Assembly (NCBI RefSeq): GCF_002160915.1
Contig: NZ_NFLM01000014.1
Span: forward strand, 1-64,000
DNA from: Faecalibacterium sp. An121
GTDB lineage: Bacteria; Bacillota; Clostridia; Oscillospirales; Ruminococcaceae
Direction of reading: 5' to 3'
DNA length: 64,000 bases
The notes under the pieces were generated by a model that was given only the letters and a program-made list of their open reading frames with translations, searched no databases and was not told the DNA's origin. Position 1 is the stretch's first letter. The number at the start of each line of letters is the position of its first letter. This document shows positions 26,492 to 33,842 of this stretch, one piece after another. The translations under genes and the position numbers were made by a program.

Positions 26492-27490
26492 ATGGCAAGA
26501 AAGGTTCAAAACAAAAGCAGCTCCAAGATGAAATTTTCAGAACTTGCAGCGCAGTGGCTTTTGTCGATTTCATGCGGGCTCAAAGAATCCACCCTGGCTC
26601 ATTATCATTATACGTTGGAACGATATCTTTTGCCTGTTTTTGGCGGCGACACACTTGCGGCTTTGAACGAGCAGCGGCTGGAGCAGGGCATTTTGCAAGT
26701 GATCTCCGCAAAGAACGGCAGGCACAAACCACTGGGTGCTTCCTCCTCCCGGGAGTGCCTGACCATGTTGCGCCGCATCTGCAAATACGCTGCTCACCTG
26801 CACTTGATGCGGACGGTGGAAGTGTTTGTCAAGCTGCCCCAGATGGAATCCAACCAGACCAAGCCTTTTTCCGACCAGGAACAGGCGGCGCTTCGGAATT
26901 TTGTATTGGCCGCCCCGACGCCGCGCAAAGTAGGCCTTTTGCTGCAAATGCAGCTGGGACTGCGCATCGGAGAAGTATGCGGTTTACAGTGGGGCGATTT
27001 TGACTTCAAGGCCGGAACCATGACCGTCCGCCGCACGGTAAGCCGCATTTACTGCGGCGTCGGCTGCACCAAAATCGTTGTTCAAACGCCAAAAACAAAG
27101 AGTTCCGGACGTGAGATCCCGATCCCTCACGATCTGGTCATTTTGCTGCGCAAGATGCGGGGCAGCGCCAGCCCGGACACCTGGTTTCTCTCAAGCAGCA
27201 CCGAAAGGCCGGTGGAGCCTCGCTGTTACCGCAAGAGCATCCAGAGCTATCTGCGCCGGGCCGGTGTTCGCCGGGTGCACCCCCATGCCCTGCGCCATAC
27301 GTTTGCCACCACCTGCCTGCAAAACGGCTGCGACATCAAGACACTGAGTGAGATCCTGGGCCACGCTGATGCCAACGTGACGTTGAAACGCTATGTCCAT
27401 TCGGACATGAAACGCAAGAGGACCGAGATGCAGCGGATCTTTTCGGCTGTATGGAAAAAAGGTCCGGAAAAACTACATACGCCAGCCTGA
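26492..27490 (+). CDS. Tyrosine recombinase (integrase/invertase)
   Basis: 332 residues: an N-terminal SAM-like arm-binding domain (MKFSELAAQWLLSISCGLKE, STLAHYHYTLERYLLPVFGG) and a complete catalytic domain: first Arg in LGLRIGEVCGLQWGDF (~158), HPHALRHTFATTCLQNG (H-x2-R, ~265), ILGHADANVTLKRYVH (second His ~290, nucleophile Tyr ~301). TAAGGAGAGATCAAT precedes the ATG. The gene ends 6 bp before the right site. It is bracketed by inverted core sites, so its likely job is to invert its own segment. It could alternatively be the integrase of the conjugative element to the right, which has none; but no att duplication supports that. Confidence 0.9.
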   Translation: MARKVQNKSSSKMKFSELAAQWLLSISCGLKESTLAHYHYTLERYLLPVFGGDTLAALNEQRLEQGILQVISAKNGRHKPLGASSSRECLTMLRRICKYAAHLHLMRTVEVFVKLPQMESNQTKPFSDQEQAALRNFVLAAPTPRKVGLLLQMQLGLRIGEVCGLQWGDFDFKAGTMTVRRTVSRIYCGVGCTKIVVQTPKTKSSGREIPIPHDLVILLRKMRGSASPDTWFLSSSTERPVEPRCYRKSIQSYLRRAGVRRVHPHALRHTFATTCLQNGCDIKTLSEILGHADANVTLKRYVHSDMKRKRTEMQRIFSAVWKKGPEKLHTPA

Positions 27491-27495
27491 CCTGT

Positions 27496-27525
27496 ACCTC
27501 CATTTTCCAGATGGAGGATACTTTT
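27496..27525 (-). repeat. Right recombination site of the switch
   Basis: CCTCCAT (27497-27503), spacer TTTCCAG (27504-27510), ATGGAGGATACTTTT (27511-27525). Read on the minus strand it gives TATCCTCCAT-CTGGAAA-ATGGAGG, identical over 24 bp to the left site, including the asymmetric spacer. The two sites are thus inverted relative to each other. The outer end of the weaker arm diverges from the left site. Confidence 0.8.
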
Positions 27526-27606
27526 CTTTTCCATCTTCTGCGTTTTACCATTCATTTTTGTTTTCGACCCGTTAATCCCCCATCGTATGGATGGAGCGCG
27601 CGCATT

Positions 27607-27627
27607 TATACGCGCTTGCGTATACGC
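27607..27627 (+). promoter_or_regulatory. Operator-like repeats before the XRE gene
   Basis: TATACGC (27607-27613) and GCGTATA (27618-27624) form an inverted repeat with a 4-bp spacer, and GCGTATACGC (27618-27627) is itself a palindrome. They lie 45-60 bp before the XRE gene with an AT-rich stretch (TTTTAGTAT) behind. Autoregulation by the XRE protein is plausible. Confidence 0.4.
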
Positions 27628-27670
27628 GTGTGAAAAAATTTTAGTATCATTTTCTTGAGGTGAAATGTGT

Positions 27671-27913
27671 ATGACCGTAAAAGACGCTGTTGCCGAACGC
27701 TTTCAGGAACTCTGCCGCCAGCGGGGCATCTGTCCCAATGAACTGGCCAACCTTGCCGGGATCACCCCCTCCACTGTTTACAGTATGCTGGACCCCAGCC
27801 GGCAGCAGGTCTCCATCACCACCATCAAGAAATTGTGCGATGGCCTGGATATCACGCTGGGGCATTTTTTCTCCTGTGCGCTGTTTGATGGACAGAAACA
27901 GGAATTTCAGTGA
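27671..27913 (+). CDS. Small XRE-type helix-turn-helix regulator
   Basis: 80 residues, nearly all HTH domain: FQELCRQRGICPNELANLAG, ITPSTVYSMLDPS (recognition helix) and ITTIKKLCDGLDITLGHFF. ATG at 27671 is 8 nt after GAGGTG and is preferred over 27665, which is only 2 nt away. Such proteins repress mobile elements or act as antitoxins. It precedes a HipA-like kinase, though 425 bp separate them. It lies just outside the inverton, so it would receive transcription if the cassette were flipped. Confidence 0.82.
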   Translation: MTVKDAVAERFQELCRQRGICPNELANLAGITPSTVYSMLDPSRQQVSITTIKKLCDGLDITLGHFFSCALFDGQKQEFQ

Positions 27914-28200
27914 GAATACCCCTGTTTCGGCGAAACATTTTGCATTTTTCGGAAACGATCGGGTCGCGCCAATCCTCCCTGCTGCAATCGATTATACATC
28001 CATCATCGAGATGAAAGTTGTTGAGAAAACACGGCCGGAACGGATCGTTGCGCAGATCCTTTGATCTGAACGACAGGCCCAACCAGCTGCCTGCCATTCA
28101 TCGCAAAGAACGCTCCAGCGATAAAGCCGGCTGGCCGGACTGGCAGGACGCCAGCTTGGGCACTCCTTTCTTAAAAGGTTCCAAACCGATTTTCTTTTTC
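27914..28200. other. Gap between XRE and HipA-like genes
   Basis: No gene with a start and ribosome site is seen. One plus frame reads YTSIIEMKVVEKTRPERIVA ending at 28064, which looks like the tail of a protein without a head, perhaps a remnant. The last part leads into a strong promoter at 28201. Confidence 0.3.
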
Positions 28201-28231
28201 TTGACAGAAAAGAGATTTGTTATGGTATAAT
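28201..28231 (+). promoter_or_regulatory. Strong promoter of the HipA-like kinase gene
   Basis: Perfect consensus hexamers TTGACA (28201-28206) and TATAAT (28226-28231) with TG one base before the -10. The spacer is 19 bp, longer than the ideal 17, which the extended -10 may offset. About 107 bp upstream of the start codon. Confidence 0.7.
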
Positions 28232-28337
28232 AGCCCAAAGGATGTTATTTTCAATCTGTGCGGAGCGCCGGCCTTGTATCGCAAGAGCGAAGCGACCATG
28301 GTATAAGGTTCTTCCCCGGATGAAAGGAGTGGTCTGG

Positions 28338-29417
28338 ATGTGCTATCTTCTTCTCAATAAAGATATCGTCTGGTTGTCATTCCGGTGCGAACGAAATGAA
28401 TACCTGGAAGTCACAGCCCAGGAAGAAGTTTGGTACACAGAGAAACGGCCTTTTGGCTATACCAATTTGACCGATTTTCTGGAACGCCGGAAAGCGCCCA
28501 AGCATCGAGCCCACATTGCCGAGCTGCTCAAGCAATACGGCTGTCAGGAACTGGACGGCTATCTGGATGTGACCCATGCGCTGTCTCTGAACGACACTTT
28601 CTGGGTCAAGCGGGTGGATTCTCCCTTAAAATGGAGAGAAGTTTCTCTTTACCGCAATCCATTCAATGAAGTGATTTCGGAGGCGGCATTTGATGGTTCT
28701 CTGAGCAGTTCCACCTTTTTCTCCACCTCGCCAGAGTTCAGCACAGATGGTCAGTATGCCAAGTGCTGGATGCGGGAGGGTGATACCATTTGGCTCTACA
28801 AGACCGGCGGTGTTTTTGGTCTGGAACCACTTTCGGAATATCTGGCTTCCCAGCTGGCAGCCTGTCTCTGCCCGGATGCCGTGACCTACGATCTGGGGTT
28901 CTATCATGGTGTGCTGATCTCCAAATGTCCACTGTTCACCAGCGAAACGTCTGGCCTTGCCAAGGCAGCCGTTTTGACCAAAGACCGGACCATTTCCGGT
29001 TTTCTGAAATACTTTGAGAGCATTGGCAGCGGCGATGCCTTCCGCCGGATGTGTATTCTGGACGCTCTGATTTTGAATACTGACCGCCACAGCGGGAATT
29101 TTGGTGTTCTCTACCAAAACGATACCATGCAGGTTCAGAAGATGGCTCCGGTGTTTGATAATAACCGAAGTTTGCTGTTTGATCTGGATGACGACCAGCT
29201 GAAGAATACTGACTGGTGCATCCGGCATTGTTCCCCCCGGCTGGGCGTGGATTTCATCGCCACGGCCAGAGGCTTGATGACGGATGCCATCCGCAGCGAT
29301 TTAAAGAATTTGCGAAGCTTCTGCTTTGAACAGCATCCGAGCATCCCGGCACCGCAGGAACGGCTGGACTGTTTGACCCAAATTGTGCAGCGCCAGCTGC
29401 AGGAGATTCTAGCATAA
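28338..29417 (+). CDS. HipA-like serine/threonine kinase
   Basis: 359 residues with the C-terminal HipA kinase core: a phosphate-loop-like STSPEFSTDGQYAKCW with WLYKTG (ATP Lys), catalytic LNTDRHSGNFGVLYQ (H/N-x-DRH-x2-N, ~246) and PVFDNNRSL (metal DN, ~274). In HipBA toxin-antitoxin pairs HipA phosphorylates glutamyl-tRNA synthetase and causes growth arrest; other HipA-like kinases have other targets. It lacks the N-terminal HipA domain, like CtkA-type members. ATG at 28338 follows AAAGGAG by 8 nt; the longer frame from 28242 is rejected. The XRE gene upstream may be its antitoxin, but it has its own promoter. Confidence 0.8.
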   Translation: MCYLLLNKDIVWLSFRCERNEYLEVTAQEEVWYTEKRPFGYTNLTDFLERRKAPKHRAHIAELLKQYGCQELDGYLDVTHALSLNDTFWVKRVDSPLKWREVSLYRNPFNEVISEAAFDGSLSSSTFFSTSPEFSTDGQYAKCWMREGDTIWLYKTGGVFGLEPLSEYLASQLAACLCPDAVTYDLGFYHGVLISKCPLFTSETSGLAKAAVLTKDRTISGFLKYFESIGSGDAFRRMCILDALILNTDRHSGNFGVLYQNDTMQVQKMAPVFDNNRSLLFDLDDDQLKNTDWCIRHCSPRLGVDFIATARGLMTDAIRSDLKNLRSFCFEQHPSIPAPQERLDCLTQIVQRQLQEILA

Positions 29418-29467
29418 GCATTCTAAATTTTGGGGTTCTTTTCGCAACGCGGAGTGCGCAAGCAGGG

Positions 29468-29597
29468 CAGACTGGTACCAATCTGCTATTTTTGCATCGT
29501 ACCTCCTCTGGCCGTGCAAAAATGCTTGTTGGGAGCTTCCCAAACCCTTCTCAAAACTGCATCCGCTGGATGCAGGCTGCGCGTTCCTTCGGAACGC
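29468..29597. other. Row of hairpins downstream of the relaxase gene
   Basis: Within 130 bp lie GCAGACTGGTACCAATCTGC (imperfect palindrome from 29467), ATTTTTGCA/TGCAAAAAT (29488-29496, 29515-29523), TTGGGA/TCCCAA (29529, 29538), CTGCATCC/GGATGCAG (29557, 29568) and GCGTTCC/GGAACGC (29581, 29591). No convincing gene overlaps them. A structured RNA, an origin of transfer close to the relaxase, or a mobile-element end are the options. Confidence 0.4.
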
Positions 29598-29622
29598 TTC
29601 CATTTCCATACAAACAAAAAAG

Positions 29623-29659
29623 CACGCCAAAGGCCGACGCAAAATCGACCTTTGGCGTG
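29623..29659 (-). terminator. Terminator of the mobC-relaxase transcript
   Basis: CACGCCAAAGG (29623-29633) and CCTTTGGCGTG (29649-29659) form a perfect 11-bp stem; on the minus strand GCTTTTTTG follows. It begins 7 bp after the relaxase stop codon and marks the leftward end of the conjugative element's main transcript. Confidence 0.85.
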
Positions 29660-29665
29660 TTTCGT

Positions 29666-31117
29666 TTACCGGCTCTGCTGCCGGTCCGGCTGCGGTGTCT
29701 CTTCTGCGAAGAATCGCTCGATATTTTTCTGTGCCCGCAAAAGCCGCTGCATCTCCTCCCTGGCTTTGCGGTATTCCGGGTAGACCTCCTTCTTCTGCAT
29801 GAGCAGCTCGGCATACTCGGCGTTCAGGTCCTTCACCTTGGGCAACTTTTTGATACCCTGCTTATCAAAAAATTCTTTGGCTGCCTGATGCAGCAGAATC
29901 TCTGCTTCGTGCTCGGCGCGGAACTTTTTGCTGTACCCGGCCTTACGGTAGGCGGCATATACATCGTGGGTCTTGGCGTACTGGATGATCTGTGTCCTCA
30001 GTTCCGCTATTTCGGCCATCCGCTTCTCTGCGGCTTTGATCGTCTCCTGCAATTCATGGAAACGTTTGACTGCCACATCAGCCTTGTCGTTCAGCTCATC
30101 CATGTTGGTGAGCTTGTTCTCCTGCAAGAAGATCAGCGTTTTGGATATTTCCTTCAGGTTGAACTTCTTGGCCCACCGCTGGTAGCCGGTCCCCTTGTTC
30201 TGCTTCGCGGCAAGGTCGATCAAGAGCCGGAAAGTATCCTCTTTGGCTGAAACCTCCGGCCTCTGCCGCGGCTTGTGCTCTGCCCTACCTTCCAAAACAG
30301 CACGAATTTCTTCCTCACTGTAGCCTGCACCCAACGTCCGAAAGCGGATGAACCGTTTCTGCCGCTTCCCTTTCACCGAGGTATGCTTGCCCCGCTTGAC
30401 CTCGTAGCCCTCCTGTTCCAGCTTTTGCAGAAAGGCGTCAAAGTCGGAAGGCTTGTCTCGCAAGATGTTGTCGATTACCGCGCAGAGGTGGTCGCGGTTG
30501 CTCTCCTTGGGCGGGTAGAGAATACGTTTTTGCCGCTCGCGGTAGGGCTTGGTTTCAATCACCGACAGCTTGTGCTCCAAACAAATCACATCACTGAGCC
30601 GTTGCACTGCCAAACCCGACAGCCAGAAGTCCCGGAACTTCCTGCTGCCGTCCATGGAGGTAGAGTTATAGAGAATGTGATTATGAATGTGCTGACGGTC
30701 GGTATGGGTACAGACGAAAAACTGGTACTTGCCTTTTGTCCAGCGCATGGCCAGCTCATAGCCCACCTTGTTGGCTTCTTCCGGCGTGATCTCGCCCGGC
30801 TTGAAGGATTGCCGGATCTGGTAGGCAATGACGTTATTTTTCTGGCTGCGCCCAGTGGATTGCTCGTATTGCCGTTTGCACAAAAGAAATTCCTCATCCA
30901 CTGTCAATGGGCTGCACCCGTAGCTGCTGACCATTTCGCCGCCGGCGGTTTTCTCCGGGTTTTGGGCGTAATCGGTGCGGCTTTTCAAGCAGGCTGCAAC
31001 GCTCTTGCCTTTGTTCTGATGCAGCGCAATGAGACGTGTGGCGGCCAGTTTTCTCACCCCCTTTCGGATTTGTGCCCACCTGACCGCAGTATAAAAAATA
31101 AGCCGCGGCCCTTGCAA
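29666..31117 (-). CDS. Relaxase / mobilization nuclease (MobP-like, VirD2 family)
   Basis: Nicks and carries the element's DNA at transfer. The relaxase core reads ATRLIALHQNKGKSVAACLK (with later Tyr and SRTDYAQNPEKT) and the three-His metal motif FFVCTHTDRQHIHNHILYNS (H-x-D-x2-H-x-H-x-H). The C-terminal half is charged and helical. The family N-terminus begins at AATRL, where the codon is CTG (31048) with GGGGGTGAGAAAA before it; the nearest listed start is TTG at 31117. So initiation is at CTG, or at TTG with 23 extra residues. Follows mobC by 12 bp. Confidence 0.88.
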   Translation of the reverse strand: MQGPRLIFYTAVRWAQIRKGVRKLAATRLIALHQNKGKSVAACLKSRTDYAQNPEKTAGGEMVSSYGCSPLTVDEEFLLCKRQYEQSTGRSQKNNVIAYQIRQSFKPGEITPEEANKVGYELAMRWTKGKYQFFVCTHTDRQHIHNHILYNSTSMDGSRKFRDFWLSGLAVQRLSDVICLEHKLSVIETKPYRERQKRILYPPKESNRDHLCAVIDNILRDKPSDFDAFLQKLEQEGYEVKRGKHTSVKGKRQKRFIRFRTLGAGYSEEEIRAVLEGRAEHKPRQRPEVSAKEDTFRLLIDLAAKQNKGTGYQRWAKKFNLKEISKTLIFLQENKLTNMDELNDKADVAVKRFHELQETIKAAEKRMAEIAELRTQIIQYAKTHDVYAAYRKAGYSKKFRAEHEAEILLHQAAKEFFDKQGIKKLPKVKDLNAEYAELLMQKKEVYPEYRKAREEMQRLLRAQKNIERFFAEETPQPDRQQSR

Positions 31118-31129
31118 GGATGTCGCGGC

Positions 31130-31462
31130 TCATAGGGCGGCCAGCTGCGCCAAAATTTGTTTGGCGAGACCGATCAATTCATCCAACCGTGCCCGTAAGT
31201 CCTCTATGTCTGTCTGGTAAACGCGGCCGCTCTCGTTGGCACGCTTGGCGTACTGGTTCAGGTTGTTGCTGCACATTTGCAGCAGATAAGCCATCCAGTT
31301 CACTTCCTTCAAATCGAGCCGGATGCAGTAGCCATCCAGCGCCATTTTCCGAAGGTATGCCCCGATGCTCACAATGCCCAGCTCCGCCATCTTGACGTGA
31401 ATGCGGTCCAGTTCCGGCTTGCTGACCCGGAAGTGCAGCTGCTGGTCGCGGCGGTTTTTCAT
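31130..31462 (-). CDS. mobC: MobC-like relaxosome accessory protein
   Basis: 110 residues from the ATG at 31462 (AAAGGG before it). LHFRVSKPELDRIHVKMAEL is a ribbon-helix-helix start, and IGAYLRKMALDGYCIRLDL and LLQMCSNNLNQYAKRANESG match the MobC family that helps relaxases open oriT. Usually sits just before the relaxase gene, as here. Confidence 0.85.
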   Translation of the reverse strand: MKNRRDQQLHFRVSKPELDRIHVKMAELGIVSIGAYLRKMALDGYCIRLDLKEVNWMAYLLQMCSNNLNQYAKRANESGRVYQTDIEDLRARLDELIGLAKQILAQLAAL

Positions 31463-31531
31463 ACCCTTTCCCTTTCCAAAAGAAAAACAGGAGCAGATGA
31501 TTTTCATCTGCCCCTGTCCTGATATTGGGCG

Positions 31532-31869
31532 TTATTCTGTTTCTGACGACTCGTTTTGTGGGTTCTGCTGTTCTTTCAAAAGAGCAATACGTTTGCTGTC
31601 CACAAAATGTGTAGCATACCACTTTTCAATTTCCGGGTTTTCGCTTTTACTGAATCTCAGCGGGATCACAGGCTTTTTGCCTTGTCCGCCCTTCTTCTTG
31701 ACACCCCACCGTTTGTAATAACAAAAGGACGGTTTCAAATTTGCTTTTTGTGCGTACACTCGCATCTGGTGCAAAACCAATGACAGCTTCTTTAAATTTG
31801 CCGAACAAACACGCTCCAGATAATCCACCTTGCCAAAACGCCAATCCTCATATTTTTGCTTCGACAAAA
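31532..31869 (-). CDS. Conserved mobile-element protein, start disrupted by IS insertion
   Basis: About 110 residues (SKQKYEDWRFGKVDYLERVC, YYKRWGVKKKGGQGKKPVIP, EKWYATHFVDSKRIALLKEQ), basic, function unknown. The coding similarity seems to run to about 31869, where the IS3-type element begins; the only nearby start is TTG at 31869 and any original ribosome site would have been displaced. Expression is therefore doubtful. Confidence 0.55.
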
Positions 31870-31938
31870 TGTGCCCCCATACCCGAATTGACGAACAGAA
31901 AAAAGAGTCGTAAACTGGAAAGCAAAGGAGCACACGCT

Positions 31939-32259
31939 ATGGAACAGAAGAAAACGAAAAAACGAACCGCACCCCCACGGTACGACGATGCGTTCAAAGC
32001 CGGAGCCGTACGGCTGGTGACAGAACAAGGCCGTCAGCCAGTGGAAGTGGCCAAAGAGCTGGGGATCTGCATCGACACGCTGCGCAGCTGGCTGAAAGCC
32101 TCCGGCGTTCAGATGGGCCAGGTCAGCAGACAGAACCGGGAGCAAAAGCGCATCCGGGAGCTGGAAGCAGAGAACCGCAGCCTGCGCAGGCAGCTGGGCG
32201 AGAAAGACGAGGTCATAGACGTCTTAAAAAAATCCGTCGGCATCCTGTCGAAACCGTAG
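31939..32259 (+). CDS. IS3-family transposase OrfA
   Basis: 106 residues: helix-turn-helix YDDAFKAGAVRLVTEQGRQP with VEVAKELGICIDTLRSWLKA, then a leucine-zipper coiled coil (IRELEAENRSLRRQLGEKDE). AAAGGAG precedes the ATG. At 32226-32232 the seven-A run (TTAAAAAAATCC) is a -1 slippery site; a slip continues in the orfB frame as IRRHPVETVEERYRCVQTLK. The fused OrfAB would be the active transposase. Confidence 0.88.
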   Translation: MEQKKTKKRTAPPRYDDAFKAGAVRLVTEQGRQPVEVAKELGICIDTLRSWLKASGVQMGQVSRQNREQKRIRELEAENRSLRRQLGEKDEVIDVLKKSVGILSKP

Positions 32260-32306
32260 AGGAGAGATACCGCTGCGTCCAGACGCTCAAGCGTCAGGGA
32301 GCCTCT

Positions 32307-33128
32307 GTGGAACAGGCATGCCGGGTATTGGAGGTATCCCGCAGCGGGTATTACGGCTGGAAGGCAGAGAAAATTTGCAGGCGCAGGCTGCAAAACCAGG
32401 CGCTCCGGCGCCGGCTGATCGAACTGCATGAGAAGTATCCGGCCATGGGGCTGGACAGCCTGTACCGGCTGCTGAAGCCGGAATTTGGCTGCTCCCGCAA
32501 ACGGGTGCACCGGCAGATGCGCCTGGCCGGGATCTCCTCGGCACGCAGAAGGGCTTATAAAAAGACGACCCATTCCAATCACAGCCATCCCATTGCGCCC
32601 AACCTTTTGCAGCGGAACTTTTTCTTTGACCGGCCCGATCAGGCCTGGGTGGGAGATATTACCTACATTCCCACCGGAGAAGGCTGGCTCTATTTAGCCA
32701 TTGTCAAAGACCTGTGTACACGTAAGATCGTCGGTTATGCCTTCTCGGACAGAATCGATACCCAGCTGACACTGGCAGCCCTGGATATGGCGTATCGCCG
32801 CCGTAAACCTGCCAAAGGTCTGATCTTTCACAGCGACCGGGGCGTCCAGTATGCCGCCTGGGCCTACCGGGAGCGCCTGGAAACCTATGGCATCCGGCAG
32901 AGTATGTCCCGCCGCGGCGACCCTTATGACAACGCCGTTGCGGAGAACTTCTTCAGCTGCCTCAAGTGTGAACTGGTCCACCTCAAGCACTATCCTACAA
33001 GGGAAGCTGCACAGGACGATGTCTTTGCCTATCTCGAAGCCTTTTACAACACCATCCGCCCCCATTCTGCCCTTGGCTGGCGTTCGCCTGCAAGTTTTGA
33101 AGCTGAACTTGCCGCTTCCGCCGCCTGA
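32307..33128 (+). CDS. IS3-family transposase OrfB (DDE integrase)
   Basis: 273 codons from GTG; really the C-terminal part of an OrfAB fusion. The HTH_21 region (LRRRLIELHEKYPAMGLDSL) is followed by the rve integrase core with all three acids: WVGDITYIPTGEGWLY (D), FHSDRGVQYAAWAYRE (D) and DNAVAENFFSCLKCELVHLK (E), ending FYNTIRPHSALGWRSPASFE. Looks intact, so the element may be active. Confidence 0.92.
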   Translation: MEQACRVLEVSRSGYYGWKAEKICRRRLQNQALRRRLIELHEKYPAMGLDSLYRLLKPEFGCSRKRVHRQMRLAGISSARRRAYKKTTHSNHSHPIAPNLLQRNFFFDRPDQAWVGDITYIPTGEGWLYLAIVKDLCTRKIVGYAFSDRIDTQLTLAALDMAYRRRKPAKGLIFHSDRGVQYAAWAYRERLETYGIRQSMSRRGDPYDNAVAENFFSCLKCELVHLKHYPTREAAQDDVFAYLEAFYNTIRPHSALGWRSPASFEAELAASAA

Positions 33129-33202
33129 TTGCAGTACACTTTATCTCTGCGTTTTTATTCGGCTTTTTCATCCTGTTTTGTGTCCGTTTTTGGGGGAAGG
33201 GC

Positions 33203-33679
33203 TCACTCGATCTTGTACCCTTCAAGGTCCACATGGACTTGCAACGGGATATCTTCGTCGCCTACGGTGGTGTAAGCGATGTTCACCCTGCTCAAGTCGC
33301 TGAAATCCGCCTGCGAAGCGTATTCGTAGGCGCAAAACTCGTCGATCAGGGTCTTGGCATAGTCCAGCTGGCCGGCCTGCAGAGCATCTGCCCGGCTCTC
33401 GATGCAGTTCCAAATTTCCTCCATGTGGCTGCTTTCCAAATGGTCAAATTCTGCATAAACATCGGCCAGCGGTGAGGACGATGAGAGCAAAGCCGCCGCT
33501 TGGGCATCGGTCAGGTCGTTGTACTCCAGCGAAAGCAGAATGTCCTCCCGCATGACATACTCATAGGCGTGGTTCAAAATCTCCTGCGGCGGCTGGGCCA
33601 GCAGCCAGTCCCGGAACTGCTCCTGTTCCGCAAACATCTGCTTGTAAAGAGTAGTATTCGGTTCTTCATTCGTATTCAT
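33203..33679 (-). CDS. DUF3848 protein with LPD28-like C-terminus
   Basis: 158 residues. The N-terminal half (YKQMFAEQEQFRDWLLAQPP, YEYVMREDILLSLEYNDL, PLADVYAEFDHLESSHMEEI) is the DUF3848 type carried by clostridial conjugative elements. The last ~50 residues (YASQADFSDLSRVNIAYTTV, IPLQVHVDLEGYKIE) resemble LPD28, a large-polyvalent-protein associated domain. Function unknown. GGAGAAAGGTGAC precedes the ATG. The IS3 element begins directly after its stop. Confidence 0.75.
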   Translation of the reverse strand: MNTNEEPNTTLYKQMFAEQEQFRDWLLAQPPQEILNHAYEYVMREDILLSLEYNDLTDAQAAALLSSSSPLADVYAEFDHLESSHMEEIWNCIESRADALQAGQLDYAKTLIDEFCAYEYASQADFSDLSRVNIAYTTVGDEDIPLQVHVDLEGYKIE

Positions 33680-33782
33680 GTCACCTTTCTCCTTTTTGCT
33701 GTCTAAGAAAAAATAAGAATTTTTGTTTGCCCGATTATCTGTTCTTAAGTGTAGTATATGGTTGAAATCTCACTTTCTTTGG

Positions 33783-33811
33783 TTGAAATGTTCATGATTT
33801 TCAAGTATATT
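33783..33811 (+). promoter_or_regulatory. Promoter of the 54-residue membrane protein gene
   Basis: TTGAAA (33783-33788), 17-bp spacer, TATATT (33806-33811), in AT-rich DNA 31 bp before the start codon. It faces right, against the element's operon. Confidence 0.6.
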
Positions 33812-33842
33812 ATATTTAATAAAATCGGAAGGAGGCATGACA

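Larger units (their letters stand above)
26263..27525. mobile_element. Invertible recombinase cassette (predicted capsule phase switch)
   Basis: Two recombination sites with an identical 24-bp core in inverted orientation (26268-26291 on plus; 27498-27521 on minus) bracket a tyrosine recombinase gene, a leftward promoter aimed at the cps operon and a divergent promoter for the recombinase. Recombination between inverted sites would flip about 1.23 kb, taking the promoter away from cps and pointing it at the XRE/HipA side. In the sequenced orientation the promoter faces cps. This is inferred from site structure; no read evidence of both orientations is available here. Confidence 0.75.
31870..33198 (+). 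mobile_element. IS3-family insertion sequence (IS150-like organisation)
   Basis: Two overlapping-phase genes, orfA and orfB, with a DDE transposase and an A7 slippery run. The ends are approximate: the left begins near TGTGCCCCCATACC and the right ends near GTTTTTGGGGGAAG, whose complements share CCCCCA. I cannot fix a target duplication. It sits within about 10 bp of the DUF3848 stop and cuts that gene off from the mobC-relaxase group. Opposite in direction to the surrounding operon. Confidence 0.82.

Noticed and set aside
28242-28337. N-terminal extension of the HipA-like kinase
   Set aside because: The first 32 codons have no ribosome site; AAAGGAG 8 nt before the ATG at 28338 marks the real start.
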